Shown in pieces: positions 1 to 13,400 of a DNA stretch of 41,583 nt. Below the pieces are notes generated by a model, which searched no databases, had not been told where the DNA came from, and was given only the letters and a program-made list of their open reading frames with translations. Made by a program: the position numbers and the translations under genes. Numbering within the stretch: the first letter of the stretch is position 1; every line of letters begins with the position of its first letter. This DNA is from Sulfuricella sp. (GTDB lineage Bacteria; Pseudomonadota; Gammaproteobacteria; Burkholderiales; Sulfuricellaceae), in the NCBI GenBank assembly GCA_018336195.1, contig JAGXQV010000059.1, positions 1 through 41,583 on the forward strand, read 5' to 3'.

Positions 1-2
1 AT

Positions 3-890
3 CCGAGTAAGGACCTCATCGCCGAGCGTTACTTGTTGTTGCTGAAGAAGAGCCTTCTGGACGAGTTATATTTGGAAAATGAAGCCAGGATTCTGTTTTT
101 TGTGCAAAATACTCTAACACCGCTTCCATCTCTCGACGCGATAAGCAGTTTTTTCCTGAATATTAGAAACCAAACCGTATTCTCCAGTTTGAAAGAATTG
201 CGCAAGACCGGAGCCTGGATACGCATTCAGCATACGAATTCCCAAGGGGAGAGCATCGAACCTCCCCACTGCCGTGGGTTTTCGTTTACTGCGCACACCA
301 TGATCGGGCGGGCGCGGGTCGACAACATCCATGACTGCCTCAATACCATCGTGGAGGATGACATACCCGGCGACCTGATTGAAACCGGCGTATGGAAAGG
401 CGGTGCTACCATTTTCATGCGTGGTTTTCTCGCCGCCCACCGGATACGCAATCGCAAGGTTTGGGTGGCGGACTCCTTTGAAGGCTTACCGGCCCCCACT
501 CACCAAAAAGATCACGGATGCGATTTCAGTAAGGAGGTTTTCCCTTATTTGAGCGTAGGCCTGGAAGAAGTACGGGAGCTATTCGAACGCTATGACTTGC
601 TGGATGACCAAGTGCGCTTCCTCAAGGGATGGTTCTGCGACACGCTGCCCTCCGCCCCCATCAAGAAACTCGCCCTGTTGCGACTGGACGGCGACCTTTA
701 CGAATCGACCATGGACGCCCTGGAGAACCTCTACTCAAAGCTCTCGCCGGGCGGATTCGTCATCGTCGATGATTATTATGCTTTCCCCCAATGCAAATTG
801 GCTGTCGATGAATTTAGGGATCGGCACGGCATCCGTAAAAAAATCATCCAAATTGACCACGATTCGATGTACTGGCGCAAGCCCCGTTGA
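3..890 (+). CDS. TylF/MycF-type SAM-dependent O-methyltransferase, 5' end cut by window edge
   Basis: The reading frame is open to the window's left edge. Codons before the first possible start (TTG at 33) already read like the family's helix ahead of the SAM domain (ERYLLLLKKSLLDELYLE), so the true start lies upstream. Visible motifs in order are the SAM-binding loop ETGVWKGGATIFMRG, the acidic strand VWVADSFEGLP, the metal and catalytic motif LDGDLYESTMDALE, and the second metal motif VIVDDYY. These match macrocin O-methyltransferase-like enzymes, which methylate sugar hydroxyls and need a divalent metal. All expected acidic residues are present, unlike in the related gene at 20352. It runs directly into the TPR-glycosyltransferase gene at 917, so the two are probably cotranscribed. 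The natural substrate is unknown; a surface-glycan sugar is inferred from the neighbours. Confidence 0.88.
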   Translation, partial: PSKDLIAERYLLLLKKSLLDELYLENEARILFFVQNTLTPLPSLDAISSFFLNIRNQTVFSSLKELRKTGAWIRIQHTNSQGESIEPPHCRGFSFTAHTMIGRARVDNIHDCLNTIVEDDIPGDLIETGVWKGGATIFMRGFLAAHRIRNRKVWVADSFEGLPAPTHQKDHGCDFSKEVFPYLSVGLEEVRELFERYDLLDDQVRFLKGWFCDTLPSAPIKKLALLRLDGDLYESTMDALENLYSKLSPGGFVIVDDYYAFPQCKLAVDEFRDRHGIRKKIIQIDHDSMYWRKPR

Positions 891-916
891 TATTTTTCAA
901 AAGCGATACCCTCACT

Positions 917-3301
917 ATGACAACGAGAAAAAAGAACCCCGCCCCCAAGGACAAGGCACCTGCCGACACGGCCCTCCCCGAAGGGGTTGCCATCAACTTG
1001 GCGGCGGTGATCCCACAACTGCAAAATCCCGACCCAGAGGTCATCAAGGCGGCTACACAAGCGCTTGAAACGGCCGTCGCCCTGGAACCGAATAATCCCC
1101 TCGCGCTACACGGCCTGGGAATTGCCTACGCGCAGAAACAGAAATATGAGGAGGCCTTCGAACTTTTTGAACGAGCCACCGTTATCGACCCCAAGTTCGC
1201 GCCCCCATTCGCCAATCTGGGTAACCTGCACCGTCTGGCCGGCAGAAATGTTGAAGCCCTGAAAGCTTACCGGCACGCCCTGACACTCCAACCCAGCCTG
1301 GCCGACGCGCATTACAACATCTCGATTCTGCTTGAACAGGAAGGCAAGGCGGACGAGGCCCAGGAAAGCCTTAAGCGCGCCCTGTTGTTCCGCCCCACCT
1401 ATTCGGAAGCACATAACAATTTAGGGAATATTCTGCTGAAAAACGGTAAGACGGAAGAAGCGATTTCCCACTTTCGCCAAGCGCTGGTATGGAACAGCGA
1501 GTTGAAACAGGCGCGCACCAACCTGATCATCGCCTTGTATCGCGTCGGGCGTTGCGCCGATGCCCAATCCGAAGTCGACAAGGCGCTGGCGCAATCCCCC
1601 GGCGACGCCACAATTTTGCGCACGCAGGCTGCCGGCTTGGCTTATCAGGGGTTGCTGGAAGATGCCCGGAAAGTCAATCTGCAAATTCTGGAACTGGAGC
1701 CGGATGCGGCGGACGTGCAACTCAACATGGGAGAACTGGCGCTGGCGCGGGATGATTACGAGGGAGCGCTGGCCTGCTACCGCGCGCTACTAGCCCGGAA
1801 GAATGTCCATCCCGCCCTGTGTGTCAGCGCGATGGCGTACGTAATGCTGGCGCAGGGCAACCTGTCCGAAGCCCGGGATATGTTCCAACAGGGGCTGATG
1901 CTGGACGAACGGCTCCCGACCCTGACCATCGGCTTGGGAAAAACCCTCTTGGAAGCCGGCGACATCGCCTTGGCTATCCAGACACTGCGGCACGCCACTG
2001 AAATACTGCCCGGCGCTGCCGAAATTCATTCGCTACTGATCCACGCATTGCATCTCAGCCCTCCTCTTTCCTCCGACGAACGTAACGCGGAAATGCAGCG
2101 CTGGGTCGAACGCCACAGCAAAAAAGAAACCGTGGCGGCCAACTCAAACAAACCTGCCTCCACCAAGCGGCTGAACAAAACTTCCCCCTTGCGGCTGGGA
2201 TTCCTCGTCGGTGATGCCGATGCCCCCATGGCGGCTGGCTGCCTGGAAGCGTTGTTCTCCCATCTGGATACGGCACGGATCGATGCCCACGTCTACCATA
2301 CCGGCGGCAAGGTGGGCGATCAGACAAAGCGCCTCAAGGAACTGGTTTCCCACTGGTACGTAGTTGCGCCCCTGAGCGCCTCCGACCTGGCCGAGCGCAT
2401 CCATGAAGATGGCATCGAAATTCTCATCGATACAACAGGACACCATCTCGGCAATCGGCTAGTCGTTTTCGCCAAAAGAGCGGCGCCGGTTCAAGTCACC
2501 TGGCTAGGGGATTTCTCTAACACCGGCCTGCCGGAGATGGATTATCGTCTGACCGATGCGGTCATGACGCCGCAAGAAGATGCCGCCGCCGCTAGCGAAC
2601 GCCCCATCTATCTGCCTGTTGCCGCCTGCTACACGCCCAACCAGGAATTACCTACCCCATCCCCCCTGCCCGCCAGGACAGCGGGAAACATCACCTTCGG
2701 AGCACCGTCCCGACTTGGTTACATAAACGCACCACTTTTGGATACTTGGGCGGAAATCCTGACGCTCGTTCCCGGTTCCCGGCTGGTCATCTTTTCCAAT
2801 CTCGCGATGGCAGACGAAGCAAGCTTCGAACGCCTCAAGAAATTATTCCTGCTGCGCGAGATCGAGCCGGAGCGTCTGGAAATTCTGCCGCGACTGGATC
2901 AGGAGGCGTATGGAAAAGCACTGGCATCGCTGGATTTGGTACTGGACAGCTTCCCCTTCCCGCTCGGTTTGCGTGCCCTGGATTGCCTGTGGATGGGGGT
3001 GCCGGTACTCACCTTGGCAGGTGCCGACCCATACCAGCGCGCTACGTTGACCTGCCTGGCACCAGCGGGGTTGTCCGAATGGGGCGCAGAGAGCAAGGAA
3101 GAATATATCGCTAAAGCAGTGGCTTTCGCCGGCGACCTGGACAATCTGGAAAGGATTCGTTGCAGCCTGCGGGATACGTTGCTGAACAGCCCTTTGCTTG
3201 ACACCCAGGCTTTCGCGCAGTCATTCACCTCTGCCTTGGAAAAACTCCGCCCTCAGAAAGCGCCTGGCTCCCCGAAAAGGGAGCGCCAAAAGCCGGGGTA
3301 A
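917..3301 (+). CDS. TPR protein with a GT41 (SPINDLY/OGT-like) glycosyltransferase domain
   Basis: A protein of 794 aa from ATG 917. An in-frame TTG at 887 overlaps the previous stop but has no better ribosome site. The first ~370 residues carry tandem tetratricopeptide repeats (for example LGIAYAQKQKYEEAFELFERA and ISILLEQEGKADEAQESLKR). Residues ~420-780 resemble the bacterial O-GlcNAc-transferase/SPINDLY domain: EILIDTTGHHLGNRL, APVQVTWLGDFSNTGLPEMDY and LDCLWMGVPVLTLAG are clear equivalents. The family transfers a sugar to Ser/Thr of proteins in the cytoplasm. Several usual catalytic positions differ: the FRxH histidine, the lysine of the FNxxxK motif and the G-x-TT motif before DxLWMG. 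Activity or donor choice may therefore be unusual. It lies 26 bp after the methyltransferase and converges on the DUF3617 gene. Confidence 0.85.
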   Translation: MTTRKKNPAPKDKAPADTALPEGVAINLAAVIPQLQNPDPEVIKAATQALETAVALEPNNPLALHGLGIAYAQKQKYEEAFELFERATVIDPKFAPPFANLGNLHRLAGRNVEALKAYRHALTLQPSLADAHYNISILLEQEGKADEAQESLKRALLFRPTYSEAHNNLGNILLKNGKTEEAISHFRQALVWNSELKQARTNLIIALYRVGRCADAQSEVDKALAQSPGDATILRTQAAGLAYQGLLEDARKVNLQILELEPDAADVQLNMGELALARDDYEGALACYRALLARKNVHPALCVSAMAYVMLAQGNLSEARDMFQQGLMLDERLPTLTIGLGKTLLEAGDIALAIQTLRHATEILPGAAEIHSLLIHALHLSPPLSSDERNAEMQRWVERHSKKETVAANSNKPASTKRLNKTSPLRLGFLVGDADAPMAAGCLEALFSHLDTARIDAHVYHTGGKVGDQTKRLKELVSHWYVVAPLSASDLAERIHEDGIEILIDTTGHHLGNRLVVFAKRAAPVQVTWLGDFSNTGLPEMDYRLTDAVMTPQEDAAAASERPIYLPVAACYTPNQELPTPSPLPARTAGNITFGAPSRLGYINAPLLDTWAEILTLVPGSRLVIFSNLAMADEASFERLKKLFLLREIEPERLEILPRLDQEAYGKALASLDLVLDSFPFPLGLRALDCLWMGVPVLTLAGADPYQRATLTCLAPAGLSEWGAESKEEYIAKAVAFAGDLDNLERIRCSLRDTLLNSPLLDTQAFAQSFTSALEKLRPQKAPGSPKRERQKPG
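3267..3284. terminator. Possible terminator hairpin at a convergent gene end
   Basis: A perfect 6-bp stem (GCTCCC / GGGAGC) with a 6-base CGAAAA loop lies in the last codons of the TPR-glycosyltransferase gene. A short T run (ATTTT) begins about 20 bases after it. It sits between two convergent genes. The stem is short and the T run is not adjacent, so this is only a candidate. Confidence 0.25.
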
Positions 3302-3303
3302 GA

Positions 3304-3792
3304 CTATTTTGCGGAAGGCGGGGTTTCGGTTTTCCCATCCGAGGGGGGACAAGCCGAGAACCAGTTTCCGCTGTGATTGTAATAAAACGCCACCCTTCCC
3401 ACCCCTTCCTGCCCGGGGACTGCCACCGTCTCGACACGACCGGTGAATGTCTTGCCCGCCAATTCCAGTTTGCCGCTCGCCTGCGGCATATCGGCACACT
3501 CGATTTTCAGTTCGAGTTGATTGCCCTTGTAGGTACCGCCGAGAACCTTGCAAGCCGGTGCCATGCGAACCGGGATAAGCCCAGCCGCGATATCGGATGA
3601 AGTCAGGCAAAAACGGTCGGTCTTGGGAAGGGGGTGAGCAGGAACCCCCGGAAACGTTGGGCGTGTCACCACTTCCCACAGTCCGGGTTCCAGAACTTGC
3701 TCGGGTTCGCCAGCCCCAACCGGAGCTGCCACGCCGCCAAGTAGAGTTAATACGATGACTGCCAATCCTGCCTTGATTCTCAGATGTTGCAT
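3304..3792 (-). CDS. Exported DUF3617 family protein
   Basis: A 162-aa protein. ATG 3792 is chosen because AAGGAGG sits 5 bases upstream of it; a TTG 18 bases further up would overlap that ribosome site. Residues 1-30 form a signal peptide: positive start (MQHLRIK), hydrophobic stretch (AGLAVIVLTLLGGVAAP), then VGAGEP near the likely cleavage site. The mature part shows the DUF3617 pattern: an early GLWEV, a central CLT, a CKV cysteine, then a beta-rich stretch (GTYKGNQLELKIEC, GKTFTGRVETV). The family is periplasmic or envelope-associated and of unknown function. It lies 51 bp after pseB on the same strand and may share its transcript. Confidence 0.8.
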   Translation of the reverse strand: MQHLRIKAGLAVIVLTLLGGVAAPVGAGEPEQVLEPGLWEVVTRPTFPGVPAHPLPKTDRFCLTSSDIAAGLIPVRMAPACKVLGGTYKGNQLELKIECADMPQASGKLELAGKTFTGRVETVAVPGQEGVGRVAFYYNHSGNWFSACPPSDGKTETPPSAK

Positions 3793-3843
3793 TATTGCCT
3801 CCTTAATCAACGGCCCCGCTTGTTCCGGGTCGCCACAAGTAAA

Positions 3844-4857
<1,014 letters not shown>

Positions 4858-4911
4858 CTAGAATTTGGAATTATTCGAACAAGCCATACGACGGAACATC
4901 ATGGAGCGTAT

Positions 4912-5658
4912 TCAGTCGCCATCCCCTTCCAGCAACTGCTCAAGCATCAGACGCACCCCCTCCATCGCGGGGCACAACACCGCATCGACCGAACCGAACT
5001 GGATGCCATGCTGGCTACTGCTGCGCCCGGCGGCATGGTTGGCCACCACTGTAATGGCGGCGTAGCACAGGCCGAGCTCACGGGCCAGCACGGCCTCCGG
5101 CATTCCGGTCATCCCCACCATGGTTGCGCCGTCGCGCTCCAGCCGATTGATTTCGGCTGCGGTTTCCAGGCGCGGGCCTTGTACAGCGGCATACACGCCA
5201 TTATCCACGTAAGGCAGGTTAGTCTTGCGGGCCGCCGCCATGCAGCGCTGCCGCAACGCCTCGCAATAGGGGTCGGTAAAATCGATGTGCACGACGTCCT
5301 TTTCGCCCCCCTCATAGTAGGTCGCCTTGCGTCCGTGAGTGTAATCGAGGATCTGGTCGGGAATCGCGATCACGCCGGGTTGCATGTCCTCGCGAATGCC
5401 GCCGACAGTGGCGACTGCCACCAGGTTTTCCACCCCCTGCTCGCGCAGCGCCCAGATGTTGGCCCGGTAATTGATCTCGTGCGGCGGCAGGTGATGCCCG
5501 TAACCATGGCGAGCCAGGAATACCACTTCATGGTCCTTGATCCTGCCGAAGGTCAGCGCCCCGGAAGGCTCTCCATAAGGCGTGCGGATTACTTGGCGAC
5601 GGATGATTTCCAGGTTGTTCAACTGCGTGCAGCCGGTACCGGCGATGATTCCTAACAT
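4912..5658 (-). CDS. mtnP: S-methyl-5'-thioinosine phosphorylase (MTAP/PNP family)
   Basis: A 248-aa protein starting at ATG 5658 with GGAAAG ahead of it. Family signatures are the N-terminal IIAGTG phosphate loop, LARHGYGHHLPPHEINYRAN, GVYAAVQGPRLET and GMTGMPEAVLARE. The purine-recognition segment reads VVANHAAG with Asn where adenine-specific MTAPs carry Asp (DYD). That favours a 6-oxopurine such as methylthioinosine, as in the Pseudomonas aeruginosa enzyme PA3004. The reaction yields hypoxanthine and 5-methylthioribose-1-phosphate. The adjacent upstream gene encodes the phosphoribosyltransferase that would use the hypoxanthine, which supports the MTIP reading. Symbol mtnP is used in the broad sense. 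Confidence 0.87.
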   Translation of the reverse strand: MLGIIAGTGCTQLNNLEIIRRQVIRTPYGEPSGALTFGRIKDHEVVFLARHGYGHHLPPHEINYRANIWALREQGVENLVAVATVGGIREDMQPGVIAIPDQILDYTHGRKATYYEGGEKDVVHIDFTDPYCEALRQRCMAAARKTNLPYVDNGVYAAVQGPRLETAAEINRLERDGATMVGMTGMPEAVLARELGLCYAAITVVANHAAGRSSSQHGIQFGSVDAVLCPAMEGVRLMLEQLLEGDGD

Positions 5659-5667
5659 GTTCTTTCC

Positions 5668-6213
5668 TTATTTTCCCTTGACGGCATAAATCGCCGGGAG
5701 GTTACGCCACGCACCGTGCACGTCCATTCCGTAGCCGAACACATAGCGGTTCGGCAGGTCGACCCCGGCAAAATTTGCCTGAATCGGTTTGGACTTGCCG
5801 GTATCCTTGGCTGCAAAAACGGCACAGAAGAAAGCCTTGGCCCCCATTCCCATAATCTTTTCGCGGATCGCCGCGAGGGTATGCCCTTCGTCGAGGATGT
5901 CGTCGAGTACCAGCACCACCCGACCGGCAATATTCTCTTTCGGGAGCACTTTCCATTCCAGCTCGCCACCGCTGGTACGGTTGCCATAGCGGGTCACGTG
6001 GATGTAATCGAAATCCAGCGGGAATTCCAGCATGGGCAACAACTGCCCGCTGAACACCACCGCACCGCCCATCACCGAAAGCACCAGGGGATGGCTGTCG
6101 CGCAATTCCGCGCCGATCTCCCCAGCCAGCCGCACCAGTATGGACTGGACTTCTTCCGCCGAACAAATCAGATCGGCTTCGCGATAGATCTTCCAGGCTT
6201 CTTCGGCAATCAT
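5668..6213 (-). CDS. hpt: Hypoxanthine-guanine phosphoribosyltransferase
   Basis: A 181-aa type I phosphoribosyltransferase. The PRPP-binding motif [15 protein letters not shown] lies at about residues 100-114, the early [10 protein letters not shown] loop binds pyrophosphate, and a flexible-loop region ([12 protein letters not shown]) follows. It converts hypoxanthine or guanine plus PRPP to IMP or GMP in the cytoplasm. Its ATG overlaps the galU stop by four bases (ATGA) and its stop lies 9 bp before mtnP, so galU, hpt and mtnP form one transcription unit. The pairing with mtnP makes a short purine-salvage route from methylthioinosine to IMP. Confidence 0.93.
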   Translation of the reverse strand: MIAEEAWKIYREADLICSAEEVQSILVRLAGEIGAELRDSHPLVLSVMGGAVVFSGQLLPMLEFPLDFDYIHVTRYGNRTSGGELEWKVLPKENIAGRVVLVLDDILDEGHTLAAIREKIMGMGAKAFFCAVFAAKDTGKSKPIQANFAGVDLPNRYVFGYGMDVHGAWRNLPAIYAVKGK

Positions 6214-7100
6214 CGGCCTCTCCCTTTGGGAATCAGGCAGCGCGAATCGAGATAGGCGCGAAAATCCTCAGCCACCTCGGGATGACGCAGGGCAAACTCG
6301 ATGGTCGCCTTGAGATAACCGAGCTTGCTGCCGCAATCGTAACGGGTGCCGTTGAAGCGGTAGGCCAGTACCTGTTCCTTTTGCAACAGCGAGGCGATGC
6401 CGTCAGTCAACTGGATTTCTCCACCCGCCCCAGCCCGGACGTTTTCCAGGTGATCGAAAACGCGCGGCGTCAAAATATAGCGGCCCACCACGCCCAGGGT
6501 CGAAGGGGCATCCTCGGGCTTGGGCTTTTCCACGATACCGCTCATCTTGTAGGTACCTTCGTCCCATTCCTTGGCAACCACGATGCCGTATTGCGAGGTT
6601 TCCTCGCGCGGCACCTCTTGCACCCCGATCACCGAGCAACGGTAGTGGTCGTAAAGGTCGCACATCTGCTTGAGTACCGGCGGATCGCCATCGAGCAGGT
6701 CGTCGGCGAGAATCACCGCAAAGGGATCATCACCCACCACTTGCCTGGCGCACAGAATCGCGTGCCCCAGACCCAGCGCCTCGGCCTGGCGGATGTACAC
6801 GCAAGTGACATTGGAGGGCAGCAGGTCGCGCAGCACTTCCAGCATCTTGGTCTTGCCGCGCGCTTCCAGCTCCGCCTCCATTTCGTAGGCCTTGTCGAAA
6901 TGGTCTTCGATGGCGCGCTTGCTGCGCCCGGTGACGAAGATCAATTCGGTGATGCCCGCCGCTATGGCTTCCTCGACCGCATACTGGATCAGCGGCTTGT
7001 CGACGATCGGCAACATTTCCTTGGGACTGGCCTTGGTAGCCGGCAAGAAGCGCGTGCCCAGCCCCGCCACCGGAAATACCGCCTTGGTGATCCTGCTCAT
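6210..7100 (-). CDS. galU: UTP-glucose-1-phosphate uridylyltransferase
   Basis: A 296-aa protein of typical GalU length. The nucleotidyltransferase signature [18 protein letters not shown] is at residues ~13-30, followed by [34 protein letters not shown] and the metal-binding ILADDLLD. A later [10 protein letters not shown] segment carries the sugar-binding Glu-Lys. It makes UDP-glucose for polysaccharides, LPS core and trehalose or glycogen pathways. It starts 9 bp after the ligA stop and overlaps hpt at its 3' end. It supplies UDP-glucose rather than dTDP-sugars, so it does not by itself feed the VioA-like step proposed for the island. Confidence 0.96.
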   Translation of the reverse strand: MSRITKAVFPVAGLGTRFLPATKASPKEMLPIVDKPLIQYAVEEAIAAGITELIFVTGRSKRAIEDHFDKAYEMEAELEARGKTKMLEVLRDLLPSNVTCVYIRQAEALGLGHAILCARQVVGDDPFAVILADDLLDGDPPVLKQMCDLYDHYRCSVIGVQEVPREETSQYGIVVAKEWDEGTYKMSGIVEKPKPEDAPSTLGVVGRYILTPRVFDHLENVRAGAGGEIQLTDGIASLLQKEQVLAYRFNGTRYDCGSKLGYLKATIEFALRHPEVAEDFRAYLDSRCLIPKGRGR

Positions 7101-7109
7101 AAGTACTCC

Positions 7110-10300
<3,191 letters not shown>

Positions 10301-10439
10301 GGTTGGATTCTTCTTCCGTGTCTCATCCCCGCGACATTCTACAAGAAGCGCGGGGTAACGGCTATGCCGGCCGCATTTGAAGGAAAGCCGTGAAATAAGG
10401 GATTCGAAAAATTGGCCACGTTAAAGGTCATCCGCCAGC

Positions 10440-13400
10440 TCAGGCGGCATCCTTGAGGCGAATCGCTTCTTCGATGTCCACCGTAACCACCCGCGAACAG
10501 CCTTGTTCCTGCATGGTGACGCCGACCAGTTGTTCGGCCATTTCCATAGTGATTTTGTTGTGGCTGATGTAGATAAATTGGGTGTTCTCCGACATTTTCT
10601 TGACCAGTTCGCAGAAACGTTCGGTGTTGCTGTCGTCGAGCGGCGCATCCACCTCGTCGAGCAAGCAGAACGGCGCGGGGTTGAGCATGAACAGCGAGAA
10701 AGTCAGGGATAGCGCGGTCAACGCCTTTTCCCCCCCGGACAGGAGGTGGATGGAACTGTTTTTCTTGCCGGGCGGCTGGGCGATCATCTGCACGCCGGCG
10801 TCGAGAATTTCCTCACCGGTCATCACCAACTGGGCATGGCCGCCGCCAAACAGGGTGGGAAAGAGTTCGCCGATGTTCTTGTTGACCAGGTCGAAGGTGG
10901 CCTGCAGGCGCTCGCGGGTTTCCCGGTCGATACGGCGGATCGCCGATTCGAGGGTTTCCATGGCTTCGTTGAGATCGGCGGCCTGGGCTTCCAGGTAGGA
11001 CTGGCGCTCGCGGGCGACTTCCAGTTCCTCCAGGGCAGCCAGGTTGACCGCGCCCAGCGCGGCGATTTCGTTGTCGAGACGAGTGGTTTCCGCCATCAGG
11101 GTACTGGCCTTGGCGCTACGCTCCAGCAAGGGGGCGAGCGCTTCCTCGTCAGCCCCGACTTCAGCCAGCATGGCGCCGAATTGCTCCTGGGCGAGGCGCG
11201 CTTCCTGTTCCTTGAGGCGCGCCTCGCCGACTTGGTCGCGCAGCGGGTTGAGCTTTTGCTCGTGAACCATGCGCAGCCCTTCGATATCGCGCAGTTGGGT
11301 GGTCAGTGCTTCGAGGTTGTTGCGCGCCGCCGCCAGGGCTTTTTCCTTGTCCTGCTGGGCCGTCAGCGCTTCCTGCAATTCCATTTGCAGGGACTGGTCG
11401 TCGGCGGATTGCTGTTCTTCCAGCAGTTCTTCGAGTTGGGCGTGGACGTTTTCAAGCTGGTCGTCGAGGGTCTGGATGAAGTGTTCAAGTTCGCCGATCT
11501 TGCCCCGGCAGCCGCGTTCGGCGAAGTCCGCCTCCTGGGCGGCGCGTTCCGTGCCGCGCAAGGCTTCGCGTTGGAGGTTGAGGCGATTTTCCGCCTCAGC
11601 GCGCGCCTCACGCTGCGCCTCCAGTTGTTCTTCGAGGGATTCGATCTGATATTGCGCCTGTTCGAGAGTATTCCCGGCTTCGGCGATGTTCTCGCTCTCG
11701 ATTTCCCACTGCTCGGCGACTTCCCGCAGTTCCTCGTCGATCTTGGCGGCACGCTGCGCGACCTGCTGGCCGATCTGGGCGAGCCGCTGCACGTCGAGTT
11801 GCTGCCGGTGGTGGCGCTGTTGCAAGTCGGAAATGGTGGCGCGCCAATCGGCGAGTTCGCGCTGAATGTTGGCAAGGGCGGCTTCCGCCTGCTCGGCGCG
11901 GGTTTTGGCCTGAGCCACCTGATCCAGGCAATTATGTAGATCGCCATCCAGTTGCTCGATTTCGCGCTGCCGACCCAGCACCCCGTGCAACTCGCTTTGT
12001 GGCGCGTAAAAGCTCACCCCGCCGCGCCCGAACAGGTGGCCGGCGCGCGTCACCAACCATGCGCCGGACGGCAGGTCGCCACTGGCCGCCAGGGCGGCGC
12101 GGGGTTCCTGAGCCACGTAGACGTTGGCGAGGCTATCGGCCAGCCAGGAAGGCAGGACGCCGTCGCGCCAGGTAACGTATTGGGCGAGCGGGGTCAGCCC
12201 AGGCGGCGGGGAATTGCCCTCTCTCCCAACTTCTCTCCCGCTCGCGGGCGAGGAGTGCCAGGCGGCTACCGCCAACGGCGCGGGCGGCGGCTCGTCGAGC
12301 CAGTCGCCCGCCTGCGCCAGATCGTCCACCAGCACGGCGTTGAGGCGCTCGCGCAGCACGCTTTCCAGGGCATCGTCCCAACCGTCGGCGACCGCCAGGC
12401 TTTGCCACAGACGCGGCAAGCCGTCCAGGCCGTGCTGGGCGAGCCAGCCCTGCAACTTGCCGTGATCGAGGCGGTTCTGCATCTGGCGCAGCGCGGCCAA
12501 CTGGGCTTCCAGCTTGGTGATGCGTTCGCGGGCACCCTGTACCGCCTGGCCGGCCTCGCGGCGTGCCGTTTCAGCGTCGGGAAGCTGTTCCTGCAAGGTT
12601 TCCTGGGTGTAGCGGGCGGATTCGAGTTGCTCGCTCAGTTCGGCGAGTTCTTCTTCCTTGATCGCCAACGCTTCGGCATCGAAAGGCGGCAGCGCCCCCC
12701 GTTCCTGCTCCAGGCGGGCACGCCGGGCTTGCAGGGATTGCACCATCTTTTGCGCGTGGCTGCGGTGGGTTTCCTCAAGCTGCGCGGTCTGGCGGGCTTC
12801 GTTCAGGTCACGCTGCAAGTCGGCGTAGATGCGCTGGCTGTCGCGGAAATGCTGTTCGGCAAGCGGCAACTGGTCGCTATCCTGCTCCAGCCGCTCGCGG
12901 GTTTCCTCGCGGCGCAACTCGGCGACTGCCAGTTCTTCGCGCCAGTGTTCGAGATTGGCCTTGGCTTCCTGGTGCTGCTTGACGATGCGGCTTTCCTGCT
13001 CGCGGGCGCCGGCAACCCGGCTGGCGAGGCGTTGCCGGTTGTCGCGCTGGTGCTGCAAATTCTGCTCGATACGCGCCACTTCGGCATTGGCGCCGTACAA
13101 GTCGCCTTGCGCGGCGTGCAGTGCGTCGCTGGCGGCATAATGACCTTCGCGCACCTGTTCCAATTGGTTTTCCGACTGGCGCAGGGAAGCGGTGGCGGCC
13201 TCCAGTTCATTGGTGAGGCGCTGCACCTCGCGCTGCCAGCGCTCCGAGAGCGCCTGGGCTTCGCGTTTCTTGAACAGGCGAAAGAGGTTCTGCGCCTGCT
13301 CCAGTTGTTTCTTCAGGTCGAGGAACTGGCGCGCCACTTCCGCCTGCGCTTCGAGCTTTTGCAACTGGCCGGCCAATTCCTGGCGAATGTCGTCGACGCG

